64,000 bases of DNA from CAWBBA01 sp963729795 (lineage in GTDB: Bacteria > Desulfobacterota > Desulfomonilia > Desulfomonilales > Desulfomonilaceae), in assembly GCA_963729795.1 (NCBI GenBank), contig CAVSPC010000044.1:17023-81022 (forward strand). The letters are read 5' to 3'. The position numbers were made by a program, and so were the translations under genes. Below are positions 53,929 through 63,114 of this stretch, piece after piece (position 1 is the first letter of the stretch; every line of letters starts with the position of its first letter). Below the pieces are notes generated by a model that saw nothing but the letters and a program-made list of their open reading frames with translations, was not told where the DNA came from and did not search any database.

Positions 53929-54767
53929 GACGAGTGTCGCCAGAGGCGACAGTACCAGATAGCCTTGCCGTATCAAGGTGTTATTCAAATCAGAGTTCAT
54001 TGTGTCGCTCTAAGCTACACAATGAACTCTCTGGGATCTTTTCCACCGACCAATCCTCACTCAACCTTCCTCATTGTAACTATTTATAATAATTATTGTT
54101 AGTGTCCTTAAGAAATCCTTCCCTTCTTGCTGTCCCTTTGGCACCAGAAATGCATGGCAATCTCGGCAGCCCTCACGAACTGCCTTTCTTGAAGTCAGTT
54201 TCCCTGGACTCGATCGGAAACAGGGAAGCAGCCGGGAGGATGGCCATGAGATTTGGGAAAAGCGGCCTGAACCAGTGCGGTGGATACGGATCTCTGTTGC
54301 TCGCACTATGGCTCACAATGCTACCCCGAAAGGGAAGTTATCCAGGCCAAATTACTACAAGCGCACTCGTGTTCCTCCTCCCCCCAATTGTGGGTTGATC
54401 TTGGGTATGTTGAGCAGTCCCCAAGATTGCGAAAGGTGAACAGCCCGGCAGCGGCAGGAGCGATTCTGCCAAAAGAGGAGGCTTGTCGCAGCATGAAAAC
54501 GATGACTGGAAATATGTCGAGAGGACCTCCGAAAGCGAAACGCACGCTCGGCTTTGGCGGGCACAGGCGTGCGCTGTCACGTAGCTGAAATTTAAACCCC
54601 GAGGTACCGGAGTTCGAACAGCTTGGACCCCCTCATTATCCATCCGTTTGCTCCGCCTGGTCAAGGATATTGAAGCATCCCCGCTGATTGCTCCTGTGCC
54701 TCCCCTTCCGGTGCGCAGTGGCGCACTGCGACCTTATTTCAACTCCCACAACAGGAGGATTCACCAG
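53929..54767. other. Intergenic, no confident gene
   Basis: About 840 bases. Plus-strand frames at 54096-54398 and 54280-54588 are rich in Pro and Ser but have no start signals, and I could not support either. A weak hairpin-like AGAGTTCATTGTGT…ACACAATGAACTCT lies near 53990-54030. Confidence 0.35.
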
Positions 54768-55736
54768 ATGAAAGAGAATGATTTCGTACCTGCCAAAATC
54801 ATAAGCGGGCCGGACGCAAAGCAGAAGGGAAAATCCGACCCGGCAGTTTCAACAAATGCGACCGGGGGCAAACCCGCTGTTCCAGAATCGCCCAATACGG
54901 AACCGAGCACTCAAAAGGAAACCGATGAAGATTCTTGGGACGGAATTATCGACCGCTTTACAGGCAAGAACAAAGGTACCGTCGTGTGGGCCAGTCCTTA
55001 CGACATGTCTCAAAACGGTGTCTTCAACGGTCTGTACAAGTCCACCGTGGATCGGGTAGCAGGAGACATCAAAGGAATTGTAATCACAACGATTTGTCAT
55101 GCGTACCTGTTGATAGGCTACTATTTGCTTGCTGTTTTTTTCGACAGTGACGAGAGTCTGGTATTTTCGAAGAATCCGTATAAGGAAACCTCCCTCAACG
55201 ACCTTGCCAAGCGAGATGACATTCCCTTTACTCGGCAGAAACTGACGGACTGCATCAAAACTGCTGCCGTGGATATGGAATTGAACAAGGGTGGTCATCA
55301 CTTTGACCATCCGAATTTCGAGCATCTCCTGCAAATCGCACGGTTAAAAAAGCGAGAGCAGAGGTTGGAAATGGCTCGGATGGCCCAGGAGAATAAGCTT
55401 ACCTCCAACGAACTCAAAAAACTGATCGACAACAGGCTTGGAAAGACTCCCTCTCATGACAAACAGATCGCTTGGGCGGTGACCCGGCAACTTCGCGAGT
55501 TTGTCCGCTTGGCTTCCGACGAAGATGTCCAAGCGTTTCTTGAGGACCAAGAGCGTTCCGCGGCATTGGACCATACGGAAATAGCGCAGTTACTCGATTT
55601 CAGCGGGAAGTTCAGGGAAACCGCCGCGGATACTCAGGAAATGTTGAAGCAACTTGAGGAGAATCTACGAAAGAATTTCGTGGAAAAGCAACAACAGAAA
55701 GTACTGGAAGCCGGGAAGGATTCCCTGGAATCCTGA
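54768..55736 (+). CDS. Hypothetical accessory protein, 322 residues
   Basis: ATG 54768 is preferred because AGGAGGA lies 9 bases upstream (an earlier in-frame ATG at 54648 has none). The first 60 residues are low-complexity and acidic. A hydrophobic stretch (GIVITTICHAYLLIGYYLLAVFF) near the centre could be one membrane helix or a buried core. The last 180 residues form long helices (EQRLEMARMAQENKLTSNELKKLID; MLKQLEENLRKNFVEKQQQKVL), probably coiled coil. No family is recognised. It stands at the start of the accessory stretch leading to the integrase, so it is probably element-borne. Confidence 0.6.
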   Translation: MKENDFVPAKIISGPDAKQKGKSDPAVSTNATGGKPAVPESPNTEPSTQKETDEDSWDGIIDRFTGKNKGTVVWASPYDMSQNGVFNGLYKSTVDRVAGDIKGIVITTICHAYLLIGYYLLAVFFDSDESLVFSKNPYKETSLNDLAKRDDIPFTRQKLTDCIKTAAVDMELNKGGHHFDHPNFEHLLQIARLKKREQRLEMARMAQENKLTSNELKKLIDNRLGKTPSHDKQIAWAVTRQLREFVRLASDEDVQAFLEDQERSAALDHTEIAQLLDFSGKFRETAADTQEMLKQLEENLRKNFVEKQQQKVLEAGKDSLES

Positions 55737-55758
55737 CCCTGAAATCACTGATCTTTTG

Positions 55759-55803
55759 GTACACTTGCCGGAGAGTTCACCCTAGAGTTTTCGGCAAGTG
55801 TAC
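55759..55803. terminator. Long stem-loop after the accessory gene
   Basis: GTACACTTGCCG (55759-55770) and CGGCAAGTGTAC (55792-55803), a perfect 12-base stem with a 21-base loop, 20 bases past the stop. There is no T-run, so termination is uncertain; a protein-binding site or attachment site is possible. Confidence 0.45.
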
Positions 55804-56112
55804 TTCAAATCAAGGTTCGAGTTGTAGTCGCACGTCGATGTTCGCAAATCGAATCGCGCAAAGTGTGCGGTCTTTCGTGAAAGCGAACGAGGCGGTTATG
55901 GCAACTTGGAAGGCAAGTCGCTGTGCTTGTAATGGTGTGAAATGATTCAGGTACTTATTGAGAAAGCGTAGCCAAGTCTTGGACCTGCATGAAAAAAAAG
56001 GCTTTCACACATGGACCTTTAACCAAGACTTGATTTGGTCATTTGACTGGTAGGGGCCTTTGAGGTCTTTACCCGCCACACGAAAAACATGGATTAATAC
56101 AGGAGAATAACT

Positions 56113-56751
56113 ATGTCCAAAAAAGATTTTCAGAAGGAACTGAGCGATAAGGTCAACGAGCCTTCCAAGGTCGATAACGTGCCACGGCAAGACGAAGGCA
56201 CAGAACCGTCTGTTTTTTATCGATGTACCTGCCCCGAGTGCGGTGAAGATGCCTTGGAACTGTGTGGTCTTGGCGTCTTTTATCGGTCAGAGTTTCTCGG
56301 AGTAACGGATGGCGATGAATTCGGCTGTGGGTATATGGAATTAGACGGAGATTACGACTGGGCAATTGAGTGTAGATCATGTGGCTACAGTGTTTTCGAT
56401 TCGGGAGAAGTCACGTTGGATAATCTCCTGGAATGGGCCGCCAGCCACGGCAAAGCTGTGAGGAGATTGGAGTCTGGATTCGTCTGTCCTGTTTGCGGTT
56501 CCCAGGCTCTCGAAAGGATCGAAAGGGGAAACAGGTCCGTGCGAGCCGTGTACGAAATTTCGGACAATTCGGAGACCGAGGCTCATGCCGAGGTGGCTCT
56601 GTCCTTTGAGCAAGTCTTGGAGGGCGGGAACTCAGTCCGATATTGTTGCTGGAAGAAACATGAACTTACAAATCAGGATGGGAGTCCCGTTCAAACCGAT
56701 GAAGAACTGGTCGCGTGGTTAAAGGCTCACCAGCCTTCGGTCAAAAGATAA
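56113..56751 (+). CDS. Zinc-ribbon protein of unknown role
   Basis: A 212-residue protein with three CxxC pairs of zinc-ribbon type: TCPECGED (near residue 40), CRSCGYSV (near 93) and CPVCGSQA (near 125), with another CC toward the C-terminus. Acidic, soluble, no catalytic motif. AGGAG lies 7 bases before the ATG. It is followed after 64 bases by a second zinc-ribbon gene, so the pair forms an accessory operon near the integrase. Zinc-ribbon proteins of this kind are common in mobile elements and may be transcription factors or nucleic-acid adaptors (inference). Confidence 0.65.
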   Translation: MSKKDFQKELSDKVNEPSKVDNVPRQDEGTEPSVFYRCTCPECGEDALELCGLGVFYRSEFLGVTDGDEFGCGYMELDGDYDWAIECRSCGYSVFDSGEVTLDNLLEWAASHGKAVRRLESGFVCPVCGSQALERIERGNRSVRAVYEISDNSETEAHAEVALSFEQVLEGGNSVRYCCWKKHELTNQDGSPVQTDEELVAWLKAHQPSVKR

Positions 56752-56815
56752 TCCGGTCATTGTCAGGGCGAGGGCACACTGGGCCCTTGCCCTCCAAAAG
56801 AAAGGAGAAGAAGAA

Positions 56816-57180
56816 ATGTTTCGAGGTGATCTCAAATTCATTGGCATGCCGGAAAAGAACGAAGTCCCTCCGAGGATCTCGCTCCGGTTCACGTGTCCTG
56901 AGTGTGGAGGCCACAGACTCAACATAGAATCTGAGGACGTGTTGGGATGCCAGGCAGTGGAGGGTATCGACGAGGAAGGAAACATCGTCCTGGGGCGCCC
57001 CACTTTCTACACGGAGGAAAGCAACTTTTATCTGTCTTGTCCGGCTTGTGTCACGAACCGGATGTGGATCTTGATGATCCCGAGGAACGTGACGGTAACC
57101 TAATCAAATGCTTGAAGGACAGCCAAGCGGCGCCGGAACAGGATGACGAAGACGACGAGTCCGACGAGGGTGAAGAGTAA
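56816..57180 (+). pseudogene. Small zinc-ribbon protein, frameshifted
   Basis: ATG 56816 opens a frame with TCPECGGHRLNIESEDVLGC and YLSCPAC. Near 57050 the frame changes (TGTGTCACG). The following frame reads HEPDVDLDDPEERDGNLIKC and an acidic tail (QDDEDDESDEGEE) ending at 57180, as expected for a continuous acidic zinc-ribbon protein. Without the shift the protein is about 121 residues. It is a partner of the gene at 56113. Confidence 0.6.
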
Positions 57181-57217
57181 TTCTTGAGCCGCTCTTGTCG
57201 ATCGCCTCATGTGATTT

Positions 57218-57249
57218 GGGCAGAGATCACGGTCAGAAGGTCTCTGCCC
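57218..57249. other. 9-base stem-loop upstream of the integration genes
   Basis: GGGCAGAGA (57218-57226) pairs with TCTCTGCCC (57241-57249) around a 14-base loop. Followed by no T-run. It sits between the accessory genes and the excisionase-like gene. Confidence 0.4.
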
Positions 57250-57344
57250 GACAAACACCGCGGCACAGCCCCCTCGATCAAATACCGCGGTGAATACTGC
57301 AACACATGGCGGTGTGAAGGAGATCTCACGGCAAGGAAATCGCA

Positions 57345-57539
57345 ATGATCGAGCAGCGCTCCGAAAATCACGGCGACTCTTCCTCAATTGAGCGACTCCT
57401 CACTGCTGCGACAGTTGCCTGTATACTGGGTGTTTCCCCAAAGACCGTTCACAAACTTGTACGCGAGGGCAAACTCCCTTGCGTACAGGTAACCCCCCGT
57501 GAGAGACGGGTCGCCGAAGAGATCACCTGGCATCCGTAG
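57345..57539 (+). CDS. Excisionase-like small HTH protein
   Basis: A 64-residue protein with the helix-turn-helix typical of MerR-like excisionases: LLTAATVACILGVSPKTVHKLVREGKLPCVQV. AAGGAA precedes the ATG. Such proteins direct element excision or act as repressors of the integration genes. The end (RRVAEEITWHP) is somewhat irregular, so a frameshift near the end cannot be excluded, but the core domain is complete. Confidence 0.75.
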   Translation: MIEQRSENHGDSSSIERLLTAATVACILGVSPKTVHKLVREGKLPCVQVTPRERRVAEEITWHP

Positions 57540-57558
57540 CCTCAAAGAATTTGTTCCT

Positions 57559-57909
57559 ATGAAAAGCAGAGTATTACCCAGATTAATACGGCTCCGAGAC
57601 GCCCCCCATTACCTAGGAATGGACCCAAATCGGTTCAATGCCGAGGTCAGACCACATTTGATTGAAATTACAATTGGAAAGCAGGGAATAGCCTTCGACC
57701 GAATTGACTTGGACGCGTGGGTGGATCAATATAAGGACCGCAACGGGCGTCCCGGCAAACGGAAAGGAGTAGCAAAGCCATGGGACGCAAGAAGCTCCGT
57801 GGGCTCTTTAACAGAAAGGGGATATGGTATATCGACAAAGTTGTCCGAGGAAGAAGGATTTGCCAGAGCACTGGAACGGGCAACATCCAAGAAGCGGAGA
57901 GGCTCCTAG
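57559..57909 (+). CDS. Integrase-associated excisionase-like protein
   Basis: A 116-residue protein starting at ATG 57559. The core RLIRLRDAPHYLGMDPNRFNAEVRPHL looks like an excisionase/winged-helix domain found in front of integrases of this class. It shares 130 bases with the integrase gene in a different frame. The last third (after RKGVAKPWDARSS) is less conserved in look. A longer start at 57499 has no site. Its closeness suggests the pair controls integration direction. Confidence 0.75.
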   Translation: MKSRVLPRLIRLRDAPHYLGMDPNRFNAEVRPHLIEITIGKQGIAFDRIDLDAWVDQYKDRNGRPGKRKGVAKPWDARSSVGSLTERGYGISTKLSEEEGFARALERATSKKRRGS

Positions 57910-58868
57910 CACGGCGAATGGAGCAAATCAGAGAGGCAGAAGTATACGGAGTGCGGCCGTCAAGGACGTTTCGGCAGGCTGCAACAAAGTACCTGGACGA
58001 ATCGACAAAAACCACTGTTCGAGACGCGGCCATAATGTTGAAACACCTGGACCCTTTTATTGGCGATTTGGCTCTGGACAAGATAAATATGGGCACCCTT
58101 CATCCTTTTATCGAGAAGCGGAAATCTGATGGCGTGAAAAAGCGGACCATCAATTATTCGCTTCAGACAGTCAGGCATATCCTGAACCTGGCCTCGTTGG
58201 AGTGGTTTGATGAGTTTGGCCTAACGTGGTTGGCCTCCGCCCCGAGGATTAAGCTTCTCAAGGAAGATGACAAAAGGGACCCATATCCGCTCTCTTGGGG
58301 AGAGCAATTGCGCTTGTTCAATGCGCTTCCCCCGTACCTGGCACAAATGGCTCTGTTCAAGGTCAATACCGGGTGCCGCGAACAGGAAGTTTGTCATTTG
58401 AGATGGGGCTGGGAGCAGGCCATTCCAGAGCTTGAGACCAGCGTGTTCATCATTCCGAAGGAGCGGGTCAAGAACCGCGAAGACCGTCTGGTCGTCCTGA
58501 ACAGAGTGGCTTCAGCGGTAATCGAGCGAAGGCGAGGGCAGCATCCGGACTTTGTCTTTACAAATTCTGCTGGAGGACGTGTGAAGTTTATGAACGGCGG
58601 ATGTTGGCGCAGGGCGCGAGAGAAAGTTGGCCTTCCCCAAGTCCGAGTTCACGACCTGAAGCATACCTTCGGCCGTCGTCTCAGGGCTGCGGGAGTTTCG
58701 TTTGAGGACAGACAGGATCTGCTTGGACACCGGAGCGGGAGAATTACCACGCATTATTCAATGCCGGAATTGCAGAACCTGATTGCCGCGGCGAATTCTG
58801 TATGCGGTGATAAGTCCCGCAAAAGTCCCGCACTGCTCGTCTTACGCAAGGGAGTTGTAAAGCCATGA
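57780..58868 (+). CDS. Tyrosine integrase of the element at tRNA-Ser
   Basis: A 362-residue site-specific recombinase. An N-terminal arm-binding part (KLRGLFNRKGIWYIDKVVRGRR), a core-binding domain (ATKYLDESTKTTVRDAAIML…), and the catalytic domain: first Arg in NTGCREQEVCHLRW, then HDLKHTFGRRL, LLGHRSGRITTHYSM with the Tyr nucleophile. The box II residue is Lys in HDLKHT where many families have Arg; the same variant is common in this subfamily. It lies 41 bases from the 3' end of the tRNA-Ser gene, so that tRNA is the likely attachment site. It would integrate or excise the accessory region to its left. Confidence 0.93.
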   Translation: MGRKKLRGLFNRKGIWYIDKVVRGRRICQSTGTGNIQEAERLLARRMEQIREAEVYGVRPSRTFRQAATKYLDESTKTTVRDAAIMLKHLDPFIGDLALDKINMGTLHPFIEKRKSDGVKKRTINYSLQTVRHILNLASLEWFDEFGLTWLASAPRIKLLKEDDKRDPYPLSWGEQLRLFNALPPYLAQMALFKVNTGCREQEVCHLRWGWEQAIPELETSVFIIPKERVKNREDRLVVLNRVASAVIERRRGQHPDFVFTNSAGGRVKFMNGGCWRRAREKVGLPQVRVHDLKHTFGRRLRAAGVSFEDRQDLLGHRSGRITTHYSMPELQNLIAAANSVCGDKSRKSPALLVLRKGVVKP

Positions 58869-58874
58869 GGTTTT

Positions 58875-58900
58875 ATCACTCCACGACCACAGTGATTTTA
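58875..58900 (+). terminator. Weak terminator after the integrase
   Basis: ATCACT (58875-58880) and AGTGAT (58891-58896) with TTTTATT after it, just past the integrase stop and facing the tRNA gene. Confidence 0.4.
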
Positions 58901-58909
58901 TTGATGATT

Positions 58910-59000
58910 TGGCGGAGAGAGAGGGATTCGAACCCCCGGTACCACTAAGAGGTACAGTTGATTTCGAGTCAACCCCCTTCGGCCTCTCGGGCATCTCTCC
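58910..59000 (-). tRNA. tRNA-Ser (anticodon CGA)
   Basis: On the minus strand the acceptor stem GGAGAGA pairs with TCTCTCC. The anticodon loop CTCGAAA carries CGA. A long variable arm (TACCTCTTAGTGGTA) and the GGTTCGAATCC T-loop are typical of tRNA-Ser. A discriminator G and encoded CCA follow the stem (58910-58913). The integrase lies on its 3' side. Confidence 0.97.
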
Positions 59001-59025
59001 GCGTGGGCTGATTCCTCAGCCGGCC

Positions 59026-59493
59026 TTAATGCTGTCGCAGCTTCTTATAGAACCGCTGGAGCAAGTCCGCGGCCTGGTCCTCCATGATTCCCGAGATAAC
59101 CTCCAGTTCATGGTTGATTCTCGGATCGTGGGCCAGGTCGAACAGACTTCCTACTCCGCCCCATCTGATGTCTCTCGCACCAAAGACAAGGCGTTTGACC
59201 CTCGCGTGCACGAGAGCAGCCGCGCACATGACACACGGCTCTAATGTAACATACACAGTTGCCTGCGGCAATCGCCAATCGCCGTTAAAACGAGTCGCTT
59301 CTCGAAGCGCTACAATTTCCGCGTGAGCGGTAGGATCCTTTTCCGCTTCGACGAGATTGTGGCCCATGCCAATGACCGTACCATTTTGGACGACCACTGC
59401 TCCCACAGGGGTCTCGCCCATCGCAGCCGCCTTGCCCGCCAGCTTCAAGGCTATGGCCATGAATTCTTCTTCAGATTTGTCGATTTTGTTCAT
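59026..59493 (-). CDS. tadA: tRNA-specific adenosine deaminase TadA
   Basis: A 155-residue deaminase that converts A34 to inosine in tRNA-Arg. HAEI (H57, E59) and PCVMC (C87, C90) are the zinc and proton-shuttle residues, and the C-terminal LLQRFYKKLRQ helix is typical. ATG 59493 is used; GTG 59502 would add three residues. It is a normal core gene directly beside the tRNA-Ser, on the same strand, and marks the host side of the likely attachment site. Confidence 0.95.
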   Translation of the reverse strand: MNKIDKSEEEFMAIALKLAGKAAAMGETPVGAVVVQNGTVIGMGHNLVEAEKDPTAHAEIVALREATRFNGDWRLPQATVYVTLEPCVMCAAALVHARVKRLVFGARDIRWGGVGSLFDLAHDPRINHELEVISGIMEDQAADLLQRFYKKLRQH

Positions 59494-59653
59494 TAAGGAC
59501 ACCCAGGACGCCCAGACTTGGTGTTGCGGCTATAAATCTTTATGATAACACGCGGTCGCGTGATTAAAGTGATCCTCAAAAGTAATCACGGAAAAAGAAC
59601 GACTTAGTGGCGACGGGCATCTTGCCCGTCATCCCTAAGTGACAGGCTGGAAG

Positions 59654-60950
59654 CCCATAGGCGTTAAAATAAGCTCGCGTTGAGTGCGGAATGGTGCTAG
59701 AGAGTCTGGCCCATGAATGGAAACTACTTATACACCGACATGTGGCCTGATGTCTCTCGATTTTTTCCTCATCTGGAGGAATCTGCTCGGCGTTGCGGCG
59801 CAGTAAAGCGCTGCCGTAGAGTGCCGAACGCCGAGGCTTTGATTCGGATGGGGATGGTTTATGCGGTATCGGATTTGTCTTTAAAGGATGTTGCTGCTTG
59901 GGCCAGGGCGCTTGAGATAGCCTTCATCAGCGGCCCGGGCTTGCATTATCGTTTAAAGACGGCCGAGTCGTGGTTCGAGAGGCTCTTAGTTGATGTTTTA
60001 AGCCAAGGAATTGAATCCAAGCCGGTGGGTTATCCGATCAAGATCGTGGATGCAACTGTGATCACCGGACCTGGTTCAACCGGGACGGATTGGCGAGCGC
60101 ATGTCTCGTTGGATCCCAACACGGGGTGGATTATATCGTGTGAGCTGACGGATTCTAAAGGGGGAGAGAGTTTTTCCCGTTATCCTATGAAAAAGGATGA
60201 GATTGTATTGGGTGATCGGGGATATGCCAGGGCGCGCGGTATTTACTCTGTGGTTTCTTCCGGGGGCCACGTGTTGGTACGTGTGAGTCCATGTAGCATG
60301 AGGATTTGCGATGATTCCGAACGCATCATGAGCTTGATGTCTTACGCGCAGAATATCGGTGAAGGCGAGACCAAGGAATGGAGGGTCCGTATTCCGGTCC
60401 CGCCGGATAATGCTGTAAGAGCGTGGCATGTGCGTAAGGCCAAGGCATGGGTTTGTGGACGCATAATCGCCTTTCGCAATAAGAAGGGGGAGGTGATTTG
60501 GCTTTTCACCGATCTGCCTTCCGAACGTCTTTCCGCGGAGGCGGCAAAGAGATTGTTTCGGGTCCGTTGGCAGATCGAGCTGCTCTTCAAGAGGCTCAAG
60601 TCTCAGTTGGATCTCAAGGATTTGCCTACAAGAAAGGGACCGACGGCACGGAGTTGGTTGCTGCTTAAATTTTTAGCCGCAGCCGTCGCCCAACAGATGC
60701 TCATTCCCATTGAGCCTTTTCCCCCCGGAGCAAGCGCCGTCCGGTGAAACCCAATACGGTGTGAGCCCATGGTCGCGTTTCCGGATGACATTATGGACCC
60801 TGAGAGTTGCGGTTCTCTACTGCGGCCCATTATTGGTGATTAACGATGAAAACAAATATCACCGATTAAAAAACTCGCGAAGAAGGAGAAAATCCTTTAT
60901 AAGCAGCGGTTTCATCTGAAACTTTTAACTCTTATTTTAACGCCTATGGG
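59654..60950 (+). mobile_element. IS4-type element (1297 bp)
   Basis: Ends CCCATAGGCGTTAAAATAAG as inverted repeats. A 7-bp duplication CTGGAAG (59647-59653 and 60951-60957) flanks it. It stands between tadA and the outer-membrane gene. Confidence 0.9.
59713..60919 (+). pseudogene. IS4-family transposase, 3' frameshift
   Basis: A DDE transposase: first Asp in KIVDATVITGP, second in IVLGDRGYARARG, Glu in VRWQIELLFKRLKSQLDL. The first frame ends at 60747. One extra base near 60718-60725 in a TTTTCCCCCC run moves the rest (QAPSGETQYGVSPWSRFRMT … RRRRKSFISSG, stop 60919) into the next frame, the proper C-terminus for this family. The run is a hot spot for sequencing or replication slippage, so the transposase may or may not be active. 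Confidence 0.85.
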
Positions 60951-61180
60951 CTGGAAGCCTGTCCCACCATTCGCTCCTCGCAATGACAGATGACCTGGTA
61001 TTTTCTTGCATTGTTAAGATGTTATGCGTAAGCTATCAGTTTTAGATGGTTTCTATACCCTTCCTAAGTCACTTGTTCGTGCATCATCCTCAATACGCGG
61101 CATCCCAGGCGGGGCTTTTTAACATAAAGCAGACCTTTAATAAATTGTAAAAACTTCCCGTAAATACAACACAATTGTTG
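60951..61180. other. Short intergenic, nothing seen
   Basis: About 230 bases between the IS and the promoter of the outer-membrane gene. Confidence 0.3.
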
Positions 61181-61209
61181 TTGACTAGCATGTTGCAATA
61201 TGCTATAAC
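61181..61209 (+). promoter_or_regulatory. Strong sigma-70-type promoter
   Basis: TTGACT (61181-61186), 17-base spacer, TATAAC (61204-61209), both one base off consensus. It lies about 85 bases before the outer-membrane gene. Confidence 0.6.
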
Positions 61210-61295
61210 TCTCACAGCCTCCAAGGCTAATGTAAAAGTTGAAGCTTAGGATGCTCCTCTTGCAAACGGCCCGACAAATCAGTCAAGGATTGCAC

Positions 61296-62782
61296 ATGAC
61301 ACTCCGCAGCCATATATGCCCTGTCGCTTTGCTCGGGATAGCCCTCGCTTTCCTCTCCATCGGCAGCTATGCAGTCGCTCAGGAATTGCAACCGCCGTTC
61401 ATGGCTCCCACACAGCCATCCTCTGGTGCTACGGCAGGTTCTATCTCCAGGCCGGCGCCAAATACCGCAACGTTGATGCCTTCAGGTTTGATGTCCTTGC
61501 CGGTCCGAACTCAATCACCGCGAATCCTGGCACTGTTCCTTTCGGGCCTACTGTAGCAGGTAACTTCGGCGTAGGAACAGGACAACCTGGTTTCGACGGC
61601 ACCAGCGGAACCCCGACCGCGAATGGTAGTTTCTCCTGGATTTATGACAATGGCCAGATAAGTGGGGATGTTATTCCCGGTGGTACCTCGTCGCGCCACC
61701 CCCAGCGACCGCTTTGACTCCAGCACTTCCCAACACATGCACCTCCGGCACCCCGCCCGTTACCGTATTTTGCAACTCTGACTCTCTATGGACCTACTCT
61801 GTTGTGGACCCGGTTATCGGACGGTTCGTAACAACGGTATCCGGCGGATGCTGCACCGGGCAGGCTGCGGTTTCTCTGGGCAGCTTTGTCATCGATGATC
61901 CCACGACTCAGGTTAATAACCTTAGCAACATGTCCCAAACGACACAGGTATCTTTCTCAGTAGCGGAGCCCGACAGCCTGGTTTTTTCACTGGATCCCAC
62001 ATCCGATATCAATCGAGTGTTTGAGGCGCCTGTCTGGGGACCGAGCATCGAGGCCGGGTTCCAGTGGTCAAACTATTTTGACCTCTTTTCCGGATTCTTC
62101 TGGTTCAGGACAAGCAATTCAATGGCACTGTCCGACACCATTCAGGGACAGGCGGGTCAGACCATAATCCAAGACACTTACCCGTTCGTATCTGACGACA
62201 CTGCTGCATGGCCTGTCGCGTTGGGTGCATTCCAATCGTCTGATTCGGTCAATACTGGCTCAACGCAGTTCCACAATTATCATATCGCCACTAATAGTCC
62301 TCTTCTCGGGATATTCCCAAATCGGCAATTCATCACTCAGACAAATGCGGTGGTCCCTGTTGAAATCATTCAGGAAAACATCACCAATTCGGCTGAAATG
62401 AACGTTATTGAAAATAGATACGGCGGCAGAAGCTGGTTTCCGTTGTATGGGATGGGCCGAATAGGCGTTACAATGGGGGCTGCTGTTATCCCTGTCCATT
62501 ACAATATTTCCGCCTCCAGGACTTACGTCGCCAGCGGGAAGCTCGGGTACGGTGACCCCGGGAACGGTTCTTTTCACCGAAACTGCAACTTACGATGACT
62601 GGCTTCCTCATTACGGGTTGTTTGTGGGTGGAGACCTTTCAATCGGTGGTACCGGTTACTACCTGAATGGTTCTGTAGACTACACATGGGCCAACGCGCA
62701 GAATTACGAACTCATCGGGATAAGGACGTCATTCAATCCGGGAGGTTTTACGACGGGCATCTCCGGTGGCATCATGTTTTAA
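61296..62782 (+). pseudogene. Outer-membrane beta-barrel protein, three frameshifts
   Basis: ATG 61296 (AAGGA seven bases upstream) opens a signal peptide (MTLRSHICPVALLGIALAFL … AVAQ|E). Frame changes near 61430, 61700 and 62565 are needed to follow the barrel. The segments are CYGRFYLQAGAKYRNVDAFRF, then PVWGPSIEAGFQWSNYFDLFSGFFWFR, then YGLFVGGDLSIGGTGYYLNGS, ending in GGFTTGISGGIMF with a C-terminal aromatic as usual in barrels. Alternating hydrophobic strands throughout support a porin-like or OmpW-like barrel. The restored length is about 495 residues. A good promoter and a terminator frame the gene. Confidence 0.75.
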
Positions 62783-62812
62783 TAGATCACAGATAGGCTT
62801 GGAAAAGGAAGG

Positions 62813-62838
62813 GCGACCCTGTGGGTCGCTTTTTTTTA
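62813..62838 (+). terminator. Rho-independent terminator
   Basis: GCGACCC (62813-62819), TGT loop, GGGTCGC (62823-62829), then a run of eight T. It lies 31 bases after the outer-membrane gene stop. Confidence 0.9.
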
Positions 62839-62883
62839 TTTTGAAAACCGGATTGAAATTGGGGAGGAGCAAATGAGCGCTGT

Positions 62884-63037
62884 TGCCCTGAAAGGGCACA
62901 CCCTTGAATAGCCATGGGTATCAACCCATGGAAAATGGGAACAAGATACACAGATCCGGACCCTGAAGGGGTCCATCAACGGGACAACATTCCACGGGTT
63001 TCACCCGTGGCTACTCACGGTACACCCCTGCAGGGTG
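62884..63037. repeat. Cluster of short palindromes (REP-like), left
   Basis: Five perfect or nearly perfect hairpins in 150 bases: TGCCCT-GAA-AGGGCA, CCATGGGT-ATCA-ACCCATGG, GGACCC…GGGTCC, CCACGGGT-TTC-ACCCGTGG and CACCC-CTG-CAGGGTG. They lie beside the broken REP-type transposase. Confidence 0.65.
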
Positions 63038-63114
63038 ACAACGGTTCGGTTCCTTCAATTGGTTGCCACTATCGTTCGGTCCCCATGAGGTCCAGAAACA
63101 CGCATCACGTGTCA

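Noticed and set aside
54096..54588. Two plus-strand frames before the 322-residue gene
   Set aside because: No binding sites, no motifs, and mutually overlapping; could hide a broken gene but I cannot support it.
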